Assembly: GCA_030737875.1 (NCBI GenBank)
Contig: CM060923.1
Location: 493,422,453-493,486,452 of the forward strand
DNA: 64,000 bases
DNA from: Allium sativum
Lineage: Eukaryota > Streptophyta > Magnoliopsida > Asparagales > Amaryllidaceae
Reading direction: 5' to 3'
The stretch's first letter is position 1. Every line of letters starts with the position of its first letter. The position numbers were made by a program, and so were the translations under genes. The notes below the pieces were generated by a model, which was not told where the DNA came from, searched no databases, and worked only from the letters and a program-made list of their open reading frames with translations. Shown one piece after another: positions 23,001 to 35,274 of the stretch.

Positions 23001-26000
23001 TATTGATCTGATGTTGGTTTCGGCCTCCGGGGTTAATATTCAGGGAATCGTTCTCTTACTAATTTACGGTTGGAGTCTGATTTGAAATCAAACGATAGAT
23101 ACCATAATTTTTATAAAATATATTAAATAACAAAAATAGTCAGACGTGGACAGTAATCATTCGTTGAGATTAGTCATGTGTTGACAAAAATATAGATTCA
23201 TGTATTGAATTGGATAAATATTTATTTGTTGAATAGAATAACGGAATTATTGAAATATATAAAGCTGTGTTGATTAGAGATGCGCTATTTTGACGCGAAC
23301 GATATTTATATCGATTATATTCGTTTTTAGAATTGAATTGAATAGAAAACGAATTTGAATTGAATTGAATAGAATGCGAATTCGAATTGAATCGAATAGA
23401 AAACGAATTTGAATTGAATTGAATAGAAAATGAATTCGAATTGAATCGAATAGAAAACGAATTTGAATTGAATCGAATAGAAAACGAATTTGAATTGAAT
23501 TGAATAGAAAACGAATTCGAATTGAATAGAACAGAAAACGAATTTGAATTGAATTGAATAGAAAACGAATTCGAATTGAATAGAACAGAAAACGAATTTG
23601 AATTGAATCGAATAGAAAACGAATTTGAATTGAATCGAATAGGAAACGAATTTGAATTGAATTGAATAGAAAACGAATTTGAATTGAATTGAATCGAATA
23701 GAAAACGAATTTGAAATAGAATTGAAATCGATTTGAATTTGAAATGAATGTTGAAATTGTATTTGAAACAAATTTGAAATGATTTATAAAATTCGTTTAA
23801 AAAGGAAAAATCAACGAAATATATATTATATATAAATATAATATAATGGCCTGAATAGAACGCGCCGCGCCGCGGCAGTTCGTGAATTTCGACCGTTGAT
23901 TTCGAACGGACATTACGGGAGATCCGACCATCAGATTCTCCTAAAAATCGAACCGTTGGGTTCTTATCGAAAAGAGCTTTCTAATGAATATTAGAAATTT
24001 GAAATCTAACGGTTGGATTTGGAGAAACGTCCAAATAAAATCTGGAAAAGGTCGTTGTAAGCGCAGTTCGATGGCCGTTGATGGAAATCGACTGTATGGG
24101 CCTTGATAAAATTATTAAAAATAGTAATAATTTGTGTAAAATCATAAGAGAGGATTTGGGAAAAATTGGGATGAAAAACTCCATGTTTGAAAAGATAAAA
24201 ATATATTTTTATTGAAATGAACTAGTTTTGAACTAAAATTAAAACCCATTTATTTTTAAAATAAATAAATTGGATTTGAAATGGGTTTTAAATAGAATTG
24301 ATTTATGGGTTTATCGTGAAGGGTGTTTTAAATAACACTTATTCTTTAACCCTATAATAAATAGAATGTGATTTGGGTTTATCGTGAACTGTGTTTTAAA
24401 TGACATTAGTTCTTTAACCCAGTAAAAGGAGTTTTAATGAATCTGCAATTAGATTGAAATGTGAATTTATAATTTAAATTATCAAATTTAGAAAGTGAGC
24501 GAGAATGGAGTATCACCAGTTTTGCTCCAAAGCGATAGTTAAATCTTTAATTAGATTTGAACGTGAAATGGTAATTAATTTTACCGATAACATCGTGGTG
24601 TTAGATATGGAGTATTACCAGTTTTGCTTCATGGGATGAATAGGTTGGGATTGGGAAATAAAATAAATAATTACTTCGGTGTGGTTCGCTAATCCCGACT
24701 AGTTTGGAAAACCATAATTTGGTTTGAAATGACATCCAAAAGAAGATTAAAGAATAAATTTAAAGAATTTATCTTTGATAAAATTTATGGGAACCTTTCC
24801 CTAAGAATGTGAAATTTAGAAACCAGCTGTAGGTTAGTTAAGAAGAATGGTTTCCTAGCTATTGATCTGATGTTGGTTTCGGCCTTCGGGGTTAATATTT
24901 CGGGAATTGCTCTCTTACTGATTTACGGTAGTGACTAATGAATTGGAATGAGGCGTATGTTGTGTTTGTGTAACATTTGTTTTTAATATACGCGGGTTCT
25001 TCAGAATGGCCGGGTTTATACCCATTCTGAATAACCGATTCGACGGTAAGTCGAAGATGAAGACGGTGGTTGAAGACCGGAAGTCTTCACATCGTTTGGG
25101 TGATTACTGATGATCTTGATTGGGCTGTACACCCAAGATGAGGGAATTAGTTGGTGGTCGTCCAGACGTACTTGGAGATCGATGGATATGCGAGGAAAGT
25201 GCCTCCGGTTTCGTTCAGACCCAGAAAAAACTTGTAAATGGACCGTGTGTCTGACATTGGATTTTATTCTATGTTTATTGATCTCCATTAAATATACATC
25301 TGTTTGGCAGTGGAGAATTTATTCTCTTGCTTAACGCCCTTCTCTGAGACGTACGAGCTCAGAGGTTGTATATCGATGGACATCAGTCGCATAGCATGAA
25401 TTACCTGTGTGGCACGCCTAAGTGGCAATTAATCAAGGCTTCTGGTGAAAAGCAAAGTCTTGTGGTTGATGATCAAAGCATGGCCTATGTGGCATAGCTT
25501 TGTGTATAGCGTGGATTCGCGAGCCTCACACCTCGGTATGAGTCAAAAACGGGATACGGACCATTGGGAGAACACGACGTTTCTTTCTAGCTTTGGTGGT
25601 GTCAGTGACTTACCAGCCCTGACATTTATATACTTTTCACCTATGTGGTTGTTGGATGTGAGGCGCCTCGATTATAGGTCTGTAAGGACCGGGAAACGTA
25701 TATTCAGGAATAACTAATCCTCAAACGTAAGAGAGGACCGGCCCACCCGATTCTAGGGGTTACCCAGAGTGTGTAGTCCCGAGGCATTTGCTAGAGTGTC
25801 TCGAAGCGGAGAGGAGCTTGCCCCTTGCCTCGACTCATGACGGAAATCCAATTTCCAATATGTGTATTTCGGCTTTATTTGTAGAGCCTAGTATGGCGAC
25901 ATAGTAGCATGGGATGCTATGCCGTCTATGATTGATATTTATGATTGAAATTGTTTTGGCACTATACACTTACTATAGTATCAAATGATTTGTTTTTAAA

Positions 26001-26607
26001 CGTACCTAGCATGTTTGGCTATTATAAGGTAAAACCCTATCCTCCGGCTTGCGTTGCATTGTGTGATGGGACCTGGGTCTTATAATAGCTTCATTTTTCG
26101 AAAAAGCATTGCGTTGTCTTTTCTGTGCACTGGTATTCTTGGGAGGAAACCCGTTCCATGTTATATGGCGTGGTCCCTTGAATTACTCTCTTTTAAAGTA
26201 AAGTTTTAAATAACTGTTTTAGTTCTCACACCAATCACCTGACTGACCTGGAGTTTATTGTTTTAACCTAAACTCTGGGTGCCCCTATTTTTTTCACGGG
26301 CAGCTAGCAGTTTTGGTTTTGCAGATTTATATTCACAAGATCCTGAGTTACAGCTGGAACGATGCTCGGAAAGCTCTGTATCCGTGTATTACTTTCAGTT
26401 GTGTTTTCTATTGTTTTTCCGCTGCTATGTAATTTATTGTAATCTATGATATTTATCGAATGTATAGTATTCATTTATACTCTGTATATTCTTGTACCTG
26501 ATGGAATTGTTGTAATAGCAATGAAATGTTTTTCTGTCTGCGTTCATTTGTGTGTTGTTCTCAAAGTATCCGCTCTTCCCTTCACGGGGAAGTAACGGGT
26601 CCTTACA
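20055..26607 (+). repeat. Element B 3' LTR
   Basis: Directly follows the PPT. Leader about 20975-21400 with GTAAGT at 21401; 34-bp array about 21755-22045; 27-bp array about 23326-23710; structured core about 25195-26324, including a CCAT/ATGG version (26156-26168) of the small hairpin that is CCGT/ACGG in the 5' copy. Confidence 0.93.
25195..26324 (+). ncRNA. Conserved structured LTR core, B 3' LTR
   Basis: 11-bp stem 26018-26028 with 26079-26089; CCAT/ATGG hairpin 26156-26168, a paired change from the B 5' LTR; GAGGCGCCTC 25660-25669; acceptor-like GCAG at 26321-26324. Confidence 0.5.
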
Positions 26608-26612
26608 ATATT

Positions 26613-28324
26613 TGTTGGTCGTAGAATTTGATATTGAATATAAGCCAATATGTCTTCTATTCAGAGCCTTGTATTTAATATCAAATGTGATTTGGGTTTG
26701 TCGTGAATGGTGTCTTCATTAACACAGTTCTTAAGCCCAGTTGAGAAAATGATTAAATCTTTTTAGTTAGATTTAATGAAGTGTACCAATTAAATAATAT
26801 TTAGTTGGAATTGAATTGGTATTGATTTTTGGATTTATCGTGAACAGTGTTTTAAATAACACTTGTTCTTTAACCCGATAATTAATGGAATGTGATTGTG
26901 GGTTTATCGTGAACCGTGTTTTAAATGACACTGATTCTTTAACCCAGTTAAAGATTAGAACTAAGTGGAGTTTTAATGAATCTTTAATTAGATCGAAAAT
27001 GGAGTATCACCAGTTTTACTCCAGGCGATAGTTAAATCTTTAATTAGATTTGAACGTGAAATGGTAATTGAACTTACTGATAACACTGTGGTGTTAGATA
27101 TGAAGTATTACTAGTTTTACTTCATGGGATGAATAGGTTGAGGTTGGGAAATTAAAACAAATGATTACTTCGGTAAGGTTCGTTAATCCCGATTAGTTTG
27201 AATTGATATTCAAAAAGGAGATAAAAGAATAAATTTAAAGAATTTATCTTTGATAAAATTTATGGGAACCTTTCCCAAAATATTAGAATATTTGAATAAA
27301 AGAATATTCTAAATTGGAATGAAGCGTATGTTGTGTTTGTGTAAAACGTGTTTATTATATACGCGAGTTATTCAGAAAGACCGGGTTTATCCCATTCTGA
27401 ATAACTAATTCGACGTTGTGTCGAAGATAAAGACGGTGGTTGAAGACCGGAGGTCATCACGTCGTTTGGATAATAACTAATGATCTTGATTGGGCCATAC
27501 ACCCAAGAGGAGGGAATCAGTTAGTGATCGTCCAGACGTACTTGGAGATCGATGGATGTGCGGGGTACTAGGTGCCTCCGGTTTCGTTCAGACCCAGAAC
27601 GAACTTGTAAATGGACTGTGTGTCTGACATTGGATTTTATTCTGTGTGGTTGATTTCTATTAAATATATATCTGTTTGGCGGTGGAGAATTTATTCTCTT
27701 TCTTAACGCCCTTCTCTGAGACATACAAGCTCAAAAGTTATGTATTGATGGATATCAAACGCATGGAGTGAATTGCCTGTGTGGCATGCCTAATTGGCAA
27801 TATGATCAAGGCTTCTGTTGAAAAGCAGAGTCTTGTGGTTGATGATCAAAGCACGGCCTGTGTGGCACAGCTTAGTGTAGCGTTGATTCGCGAGCCTCAC
27901 ACCCAGTGGTGAACCAAAAACGGGAGAGGACCTCAGGGAGGACATGCGTTTCTTTCTAGTTAGAAGTGGCGTCAGTGGTTTTACACGCCCTGACGAGTTT
28001 GACTTATGTGGTTGTTTCTGTTGCGAGGCGCCTCGGTTAGATCGGACGATCCGGCTCCAATGGAGTCATTCGTTGGCTCATTTACGCCCCATAGGGCGGG
28101 GAAACGTAGTGTTTAGGCATAATAATCCACATCAGTGGACCGGCCCTGTCGCTCTAAGGCTTGCCTGCGCGCTTGCCAGAGGCTCGGGCTAGAGAGTCTC
28201 GAATCGGTAGAGGACGAACCCTGGCCTCGGTTCGCAGATGGAAATCCAATTTCCAATACGTGACTTTGCGGTTTTGATTGTAATCCTATATATGGTGACA
28301 TAGTGGGATGTGGCGCTTATGCCG
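26613..28324 (+). repeat. Element A 3' LTR, segment 2
   Basis: Resumes after B and its duplicated ATATT. Matches about 5435-7148 of the 5' LTR, with GAGGCGCCTC at 28025-28034. Ends in TGCCG (28320-28324), the left TSD of C. Confidence 0.92.
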
Positions 28325-28616
28325 TGTAACGACCCGCCTTTTTGCCCGATTCTCGCCGGAAATTAAACCGACTCAAATCGTTCATAAAGACGAATTGTTA
28401 TGGGTACTTACATACATTGAACAAAAACAACAGAACTTTTCATTGAATAATTCAATTTTACATCAGAGTTGCATGAATATCAGAGTTACACATAAATATA
28501 CATAGCGGAAGAAATAAACTCTCAGCGGAAGAACATCATCTGATACAGCGGAAGCTCCAACTCTAGCGTGAACTCTAACTCCGGAAGCGTTCTGAATCTT
28601 CTTCAACGATCCATAA

Positions 28617-29590
28617 CTGCAAAACTAAACACTAGCTGCCCGTGTGGAAATTAGTGGGCACCCAGAGTTTAGGAAGGAACAATAAACTCCAAGTCAGTCG
28701 TGGGACTGGTGTGAGAACTCAAAAACAGTTATCATTTAGGTTTCATTTTAAAGTTGGGCAATTCAACGGACCACGCCGCTAATGCGGAACAGGTTTTACT
28801 CCATATGAATTCCCGTGCATAGAAATACGCAATGACTTTTGAAAAATGAAGCTATCATAAGCTCGTCCCACATCACACATTGCAAGCGCACACCAGATGG
28901 GCGAGTTTTGTCTTATGATAACCAAACATGATTTCATACGTGAAAATCCTCTTTTAATATTATCATATAGTGTGGAAAAATAAGTTCACAAATAAATGTA
29001 TTAATCCTAGACGGCATAAGTGTCCCATACCACTATGTCGCCCTATATAAATAAAATCAAAACCGCATGGCTCGTATTGGAGATTTGGATTTCCAACTTG
29101 ATGATTCCTGGCACGAAAGATCAATCAGGGACTTGAGCGAAGTGTAACGCAACAAATCGCCAGGGCAGTATCTACGGTTTTCGACCAGACGCGGCCCCCC
29201 GAACATACCCCATCCCCAGTTCACAAGTGGTTTCCCACTGCTGCAGCACTCATCATCAAATCATATATATATATATACAGACCAAACCGCCAGTTTCTCA
29301 TCATCCGGTGTGTGAGGTTTGTCGATGTCACGTCATACACAAAGCTTCGCTTCGATAAGCCATGCTTTGATCATCATTAGCTCATATCATACTTGGGTAT
29401 GCCACATTGTCAATATCTCCACATATCACTGATTCGAATTAATACATATTCTCTAAGAACGTAACTTAGAGACGGAGATATTCAATTGCCACAAATCATA
29501 TATATATTCACACGAATCAGTGCTACGAGGTCAATTACAATGTCAGACACACCATCCATACAAGTCTGTTCTAGGTCTTAACGGAACATA
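28617..29590 (-). ncRNA. Conserved structured LTR core, C 3' LTR
   Basis: Minus-strand homolog of the A/B core with paired changes: 11-bp stem arms at plus 28912-28922 and 28851-28861 (C-G at the centre where A has U-A); CCGC/GCGG hairpin 28776-28787 (A: CCGT/ACGG); GAGTTTA/TAAACTC 28665-28689; CTCTAAG/CTTAGAG 29451-29471 (B and D: CTCTGAG/CTCAGAG). Ends at an acceptor-like TTTTGCAG (28617). The GAGGCGCCTC palindrome of A/B/D is absent. Confidence 0.5.
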
Positions 29591-31539
29591 ATCCGAAAAT
29601 CTCCAAATATACTCAGATCTCCTACCACCCTCGTATCGGGTGTACGGCCCGATCCGAGATACCAGCAATCGATCCAAATAATCTGGATATTTTCGGTCTT
29701 CATTTATCAAATTCCAAATCTTGAATTTGCTCCATAACGTCGTAATATTACTTGGAATGGTTTCGGACCTATATCCGATCCCGGACTTTCCAAGTAACAA
29801 CGTATTTAAATAATAGCTACAAATCACACGGGTTTCTTAATTCAAATCTCCTTCCCAAGTATTATTGTTGTTTTATTTTGAATTACGGTTGGATTCAATT
29901 CCCGGAACCCGTTACCCTTTAAATCCTTTTCTCAAATTCAACATTTGTTTTCCCAAATTTACATTTCAAAACAACTTAATTAGTTCGTCGTCACTTGAAT
30001 AACCAAATCTTTATTTGGATTTTGGATTTCCATTTCAATACCCATATTTCAAATATCAGTTCATATAGAATCAAATTGACTTGTACTCAATATTGATTCA
30101 CAACTCAGGCGATATAATCAGAATCATGATATGAATACGTTTAATATTCTGATTGTATTGTCTGCCACTGTAAATCCACATCGACTATCTGACGACTGAT
30201 TCTAATCAAACTCATTCTCACTTTAATTCAAATCTTATTTCAATTTCCTATCCGATAGTTAAATTCATTCTCATTTCAGATATCACATTTTTATTTGCAA
30301 AGTTCATATTTTTCTATCGACGGAAAATCACTTGTACTTTTCTCAAAATAGCACCACACTTCCGCTACGCACTCTGATTTGGCGTATCCCAGTTTTAAAC
30401 TAGTATTGTTTTAATATTAACAAACCGAATGTATTCAAATTTCTTTGAAACCAATTCTCAAGTATATATATTCCATTTTCCAAATCTTCTTGCATACGAT
30501 GGCTTCAACATTTTATTTACTATGTTAATTCATTTCCAATGTGACATAGTATTATGAAACAAACAACTCGAGAATTTATTTGTAAAATATTTCACTTTTA
30601 ATTCAAAAATCAAGTTTGTCCAAATCGCTTAACATTGTCAAACCTTCAATTCAAATGATATATGGATTTCATGCTTTCCAAAACTTGTTTCATTTCAAAT
30701 AATCGTTAAAATTTTGGTTCGCCTCAAAATCCATATTACACCCATATTTGAATCATTTCCAAATTTCGAAATTTAAACCTTTAAATAATATATGAGAATT
30801 GAAGCTTATTTTCAAAACACTTCACTCGAAAATTAAAAATTGATATTCAAGAATATATATTACTTGATGCGATAAATTTAAAACACCAATTTATTCTAAA
30901 TTTAAATAATTTAAATATTCAATATATATTTATACTCCTGATATCAATAAAATAAAATTTGTTCAATCTCCTTTAAATTTCAAAATTTTAATTTTTTTTT
31001 CTTTTATTCAAACAATCATTCTTAGTATTATCGATAAAATCGACGCTAAATCTCAGATCATTTTAAAGGCAAACAAAGCTTAATATTTCATTGGAAATTT
31101 CCAAAATTATTCATCTTGAATTTGATTTCAAATGGTTTCAAATTAACTTTCAACCAATTTTCCAATCGTTATTAAAATAAACATATTTATTTAATTAAAG
31201 GAGTATTTAAAATCGGTCACCCGTAAGATCTGTAACTACGGTGCATACGACTTTACTCAAACAGAACAATTGCAATAACATAACTAAACAAACATACACC
31301 ATCCATTCATCGCAACCACAAAATAAATCAAGTGTGTACGAAGCGTTATTGTCAGTAACGCTCGGTGTTTTACGGTGTTACTACAACATACATATCCATC
31401 GATCAATCAGCGACATACAACCATAACATTTCAAGCATCCACAACCACTGATTTTCCGTCAATTATTATAATTATAAATAAATTATAACAAATTATTTCT
31501 ACTCAAAATGAAATAATTAAAGTGGAGTTCTCACCTGCG

Positions 31540-32180
31540 CTGCGCTCTGGTTTCACTGACGAACCCGGTATCAACTGCATATCGGTTCACGAACATTATA
31601 ATTGACAAGCGCGCACCGTTCTTTGCAATAACATGCATGCACCGTACACCGCTCTACACACGCTCTTGCTTCTCCATGGACGCTACGCTTTGCAAATTTA
31701 TATTCACATAATTTTTTTTTTTTTTGAGAAAAGCACGGATGTGCTTTGGAGGACCAAAATAGTTGCCACCATGCATGCTTGCGCATGCAACATGCTTCAG
31801 GCGCATTCTCCACTTCTCTCTCTTTTCTTTCTTTCTTTCTTTTTTTTTTTTTAAATGGAACCTGCGCATGCAGGTGGAACGACGAGGAAGGGACGGTGCA
31901 AATTCAAGAGGAGGAGGTGCGGAGACTGTAGGAGGGTGATGAGAGAGAAGGCTTGCAGATTTTCGGGTTGAGGTAAGTGGACTGGTTTGCGGGCGCGTAT
32001 GGAGGAAAAAGTGAGGAGAGGTACTGCTAAAATGGAGAGAAGTGCGGTTTTGAGGAAAACACTCAGGAGGTGGCGGAATCTTGCGAAGAGAGGAGAGCCG
32101 AGAGTAGAAGGAGAGGTACAGAGAGGTGTGGACGCTGGGGTTGCGGAGGAAGAAGGAATACATGGGCGGTTTTGGTACAA
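31540..32180 (-). promoter_or_regulatory. Leader of element C (3' LTR copy)
   Basis: Minus-strand C/T-rich then mixed sequence with poly-A tracts and several GCATGC words, ending at CAG|GTGAGAAC. Overlapping minus-strand frames of 178 and 184 codons occur. The first uses a GTG start, and the 5' LTR counterpart (38660-39157) diverges downstream of a homopolymer change. I do not call them genes. Confidence 0.4.
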
Positions 32181-32182
32181 TG

Positions 32183-32275
32183 AGGGACACACGTCCATAT
32201 ATATAAAAAACAATTCACATGCATTTTGACACGTATGAGCATATGTGTCCTTCTTCTTACAACACTCATGCATGC
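32183..32275 (-). promoter_or_regulatory. Promoter-like cluster in C LTR (3' copy)
   Basis: Read on the minus strand: RY word CATGCATG (32268-32275), ABRE-like ACGTGTC (32234-32228), then a TATATATA run (about 32210-32199). RY and ACGTG boxes are known seed/ABA-type plant cis-elements. Function here is inferred. The 5' LTR copy is at 39150-39241. Confidence 0.45.
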
Positions 32276-33062
32276 ATAAGGACACCTCAAAAGGACACAT
32301 TGCCACTTCCAACGTGAGAACAATCCATGCGTTCCACCTTTTCATGAACACATCCATCCATATTTTTAAGTCCATACATAGTGTATTATTATGTTCCACT
32401 TCCAATTTTTGATTTTTAGAGTTATTTATCGCGAGTTACACTGAAATAAGACCATCATTGTAAACAACAACATGCTCTGATTCAAAAACAGCAATAAAAC
32501 CGGTTTGATTGATCAATTCTGTAAAGCGTCTAACGGACCACATTTATACCCAAAATACGTTGAAAAATTATCTGCTTATTTTTCAAAATAAAAATTACAG
32601 AAAAATTCTAAAAATTATTTTAAAACAGCGCGTGCAGAAATCGGATGAATATTTTTAACTGATATTTAATTATAATTTATTTTCAAGTCAAACAATTATA
32701 AAAATTTAAAAATCCATATAAACTCCATATCTAATTGTTTTAAAATCTTTATATATTACATATTTCTTAAAACAAATCTTTCAATTATAAAATTCATATT
32801 ATAAAACATTTATATATATATATATATAAATACAAAAATATTATTACCTATAAATATAAAACCATTATATAAAAATTACGAAAAATCATTTCTATACAAA
32901 ATCTTTAAAATAAGTCTTATACAAAATAAAATTATTTATTTAAACTAATAAAAAGGGAATTTCAAATATTAAATCCTATTAATTCCAAAATATGTATTCA
33001 GAAAATCTCAAAATGTGCTATGGAAATTCATATTTAAATTTAGAAAATTCTGGTTCGTTACA

Positions 33063-33077
33063 TTCTTCACCCCTTAA
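33063..33077 (-). promoter_or_regulatory. Polypurine tract of C
   Basis: On the minus strand TTAAGGGGTGAAGAA ends directly before the TG of the 3' LTR, preceded by GGACGAAAAG as in A and B. Confidence 0.85.
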
Positions 33078-33457
33078 GACTTTTCGTCCTCGAAAAGGAA
33101 GATAGTGAAGTTTTAAACCTCAATATGAACTATAAATCAATTTTTCTATATGGTTTTGGAACAGATTTTACAATATTCAAAACAAACAGATTTAAATTAA
33201 ATAGTGGGACACGCATATCATAGTCGGTCCAACATATCATGTCATATCGATCTCTCAAGTCAGCATACAAAACGTATCTAACCTTTCCTGAGCACATACT
33301 ACGCACTTGGGCAGTCAAAAATACAGTCATCAAAGGGTGCACCTAGCTATCTGTTACTAGTCCTCAAAACCATACTAGCCCAAAACAACTCAGTGCATCT
33401 GGGGTCTTAAGACAACATATAAACACTATATACATACAAGATCCAGACTCATCGTAA

Positions 33458-34012
33458 CTAAACATCCGTTGCACCAGATCCATCGTCGGATGAATCGGTC
33501 AAATCAATTTCCTCGGGCTCTTCATCAGCTAACGGCTCCTCATCGTCTGCCATACAGCCATCGTCATCTATTTCCACGATAAATCCATCGTGCTTACTAC
33601 TCACAAATCCGTCATCATCAGCCTCGTCGAAGGCTGGTCTATATCCTCCAATTTCTCATCAAACTCATCATCTCCTATCTCTGGAAGTAGGTCATCCTCG
33701 AATGTAGGTTATTCAAAATCACCCTCATCTGCTGCAACATCTACTACGACATCATCACCATATTGGGGTTTCTCCACCTCCTCTACAACATCATCAAATA
33801 TTCATTTCCCGCCTCTAGGAGTGGTCGTCCTCAGCTATAACTGCTGGTTATCCCATTTCATGCATCAACATTTCTAACTGCTCAACAAATACAGGGTCTA
33901 TAGGCCACTTAATGTCCTTCGGTGCAGTTTGTGCTAGTGCGGTGTTTCCTAACAACTGCTGATCCTCTGGTCTAGGATCTGCTACCCAAAACTCTAAGGC
34001 ATCATTATAAAT
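33458..34012 (-). pseudogene. Broken acidic C-terminal coding remnant
   Basis: Two open pieces on the minus strand look like one decayed reading frame. The upstream piece (34012-33851, 54 codons) is a mixed-composition peptide with a DPRPEDQQLL stretch and then a stop. The downstream piece (about 33658-33461) is strongly acidic, rich in Asp/Glu with DEEPEEIDLTDSSDD near its end, and terminates in TAG at 33460-33458. Between them the frame is shifted and contains stops. No domain is recognised. It could be the tail of an element-encoded protein or a captured host fragment. The plus-strand Ser-rich frame over the same DNA is its shadow. Confidence 0.45.
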
Positions 34013-35151
34013 CTATGGGGGACATTAAATCCAAAGTAGGTTGCTGCCTTATCCTTACCCTCTAGTCAAAATCACAGGTCTTAGAACGTACTCATACCTT
34101 ATTACAGGGTCATCCTACTGTAGGGTTGGGCCTTCTTCCTAACATGACAGGATAATGATCAGATCTACAGTTCATGTTACTGCTGGGGCACTTGGTCTGA
34201 TCCTAAATCAGGTTGGAATTTTGATGGAATCTCAATTATCCTATGATTACCCTAGTTACAGGAAATGATTGAAATCTCGATTATCGTTACCCTTAGGCTG
34301 GACTAAGCAAGCTATTATCGTACACTTAGCCGTTTACTTCCTTAAAATTAAAATTTTAAGGCTTATGGGTCACCCAAATCTACTCATCATTAACTTAACC
34401 AAAACGATTCACATTAAGTGCTTATACCCAAAATTTCTCCTTTTAAGGTTCTTAAAATTTGCAAAGGGGTTTACCAAAATCAACAAATGGTCAAGGGTCC
34501 AAATTGGGTCATCTTAATTCCTACTAAGCCAACCGAAATCATTTTTACACAAAGGAATTAGTGAAATTTACTTAAGTTTCAGTGTATTCCCACATTTTCT
34601 TAACTATTATTGTAAGAATTTTATACTCAAGTTATTCATCCAATTTTCTAGATTCATAAATATTCCCTACTCGTCCTGGTTTATTTGCGAATTACATTTA
34701 TATTCTTTATTTAAGAAAATATAACCTATATTCATTCCTATTTCAAGTTACTATATCAGCTCTCACTTTAATTCATCAACAATTTCAAACACTTATGAAA
34801 ATGGTTTCAAGTATTCTCGACGTTTAAATCGGAATCATATGGTCATCCCATTTTCGAAACTCGAGAATAATCACTGACGATGTCCGGATCATCAACAGAA
34901 TTATCCTCCAGCGACTAGAATGGGATTCTATATCTATCTAATATATACCAAACTTCGTATATACGTTGATCAGACGTATATTCAAAATTCTTACATACTC
35001 GATAGTCCAATCATGACGTCGAATAAAACACTTGAAATCCTTATTTCAAATTATATTTCAAATAATCATTGTTTCAAATTGATTTACTTGTTCAAAAATG
35101 CCTTATATCGGTTTCAAAAATATACGCTCTCTCGTCATAATATTCCGAGAT

Positions 35152-35189
35152 CTCATTCTAGGGTATTTTCTAACCCTATCTCTAATGAG
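35152..35189 (-). ncRNA. Leader hairpin of C
   Basis: Minus strand: outer stem CTCATT (35189-35184) with AATGAG (35157-35152), AGAGAT side loop, inner stem AGGGT with ACCCT. Same architecture as hairpin 2 of A, B and D but with different base pairs. About 72 nt after the PBS. Confidence 0.55.
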
Positions 35190-35260
35190 ATAATGTAACT
35201 CTGAGGAGTCCTATTTTTTTGTCCAAATATGTACGTACCCAATAGCTTTGTATAACCAAA

Positions 35261-35272
35261 GCTCTGATACCA
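35261..35272 (-). promoter_or_regulatory. Primer-binding site of C
   Basis: Minus strand TGGTATCAGAGC, a perfect match to the iMet-tRNA PBS, two bases from the LTR end. Confidence 0.93.
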
Positions 35273-35274
35273 AC

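Larger units (their letters stand above)
12523..26607 (+). mobile_element. Element B: giant-LTR, short-body retrotransposon
   Basis: Begins TGTAATAACCCGG and ends CCTTACA. The TSD is ATATT at 12518-12522 and 26608-26612, and removing B plus one copy restores the A LTR. It has a 6496-bp 5' LTR, a 1036-bp body and a 6553-bp 3' LTR (about 93% LTR). LTR termini, leader layout, core and body are homologous to A but clearly a different subfamily. The body is non-coding, with PBS, leader hairpins and PPT intact. Confidence 0.94.
28325..33062 (-). repeat. Element C 3' LTR
   Basis: Minus-strand LTR with core at 28617-29590, candidate donor CAG|GTGAG at 31537-31530, leader about 31540-32180, and promoter elements about 32183-32275. 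Nearly identical to 35275-40023. Confidence 0.93.
33063..35274 (-). other. Element C body, remnant
   Basis: Runs (minus) from the PBS to a polypurine tract at 33077-33063. Apart from the leader hairpin (35189-35152) and the broken acidic frame (33458-34012) I see no recognisable coding sequence in 34020-35150. It is AT-rich and full of stops. Confidence 0.8.

Noticed and set aside
23274..23771. 165-codon minus-strand frame of repeated Phe/Asn/Ser/Arg (and its 79-codon counterpart 15959-16198)
   Set aside because: It is the translation of the 27-bp tandem array, open only because 27 is divisible by three; length differs between the two B LTRs and no start or gene context exists.
12523..26607. 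Reading B as two tandem solo LTRs rather than one element
   Set aside because: PBS directly after the first LTR, PPT directly before the second and a single perfect TSD show one complete element.
29543..29827. 94-codon minus-strand frame conserved in both C LTRs (29543-29827 and 36498-36782)
   Set aside because: The LTR copies are nearly identical, so conservation carries no information; no similarity to known domains and it lies in the LTR core region.
31654..32405. Overlapping minus-strand frames of 178 and 184 codons in the C LTR, with counterparts at 38660-39180
   Set aside because: They cover promoter and leader in two phases, one begins at GTG, and the two LTR copies differ in length after a homopolymer change. 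Leader composition explains them.
33590..33877. Ser-rich plus-strand frame of 95 codons in the C body
   Set aside because: Antisense shadow of the acidic minus-strand remnant (GAT/GAC codons read as ATC/GTC or TCA on the other strand).
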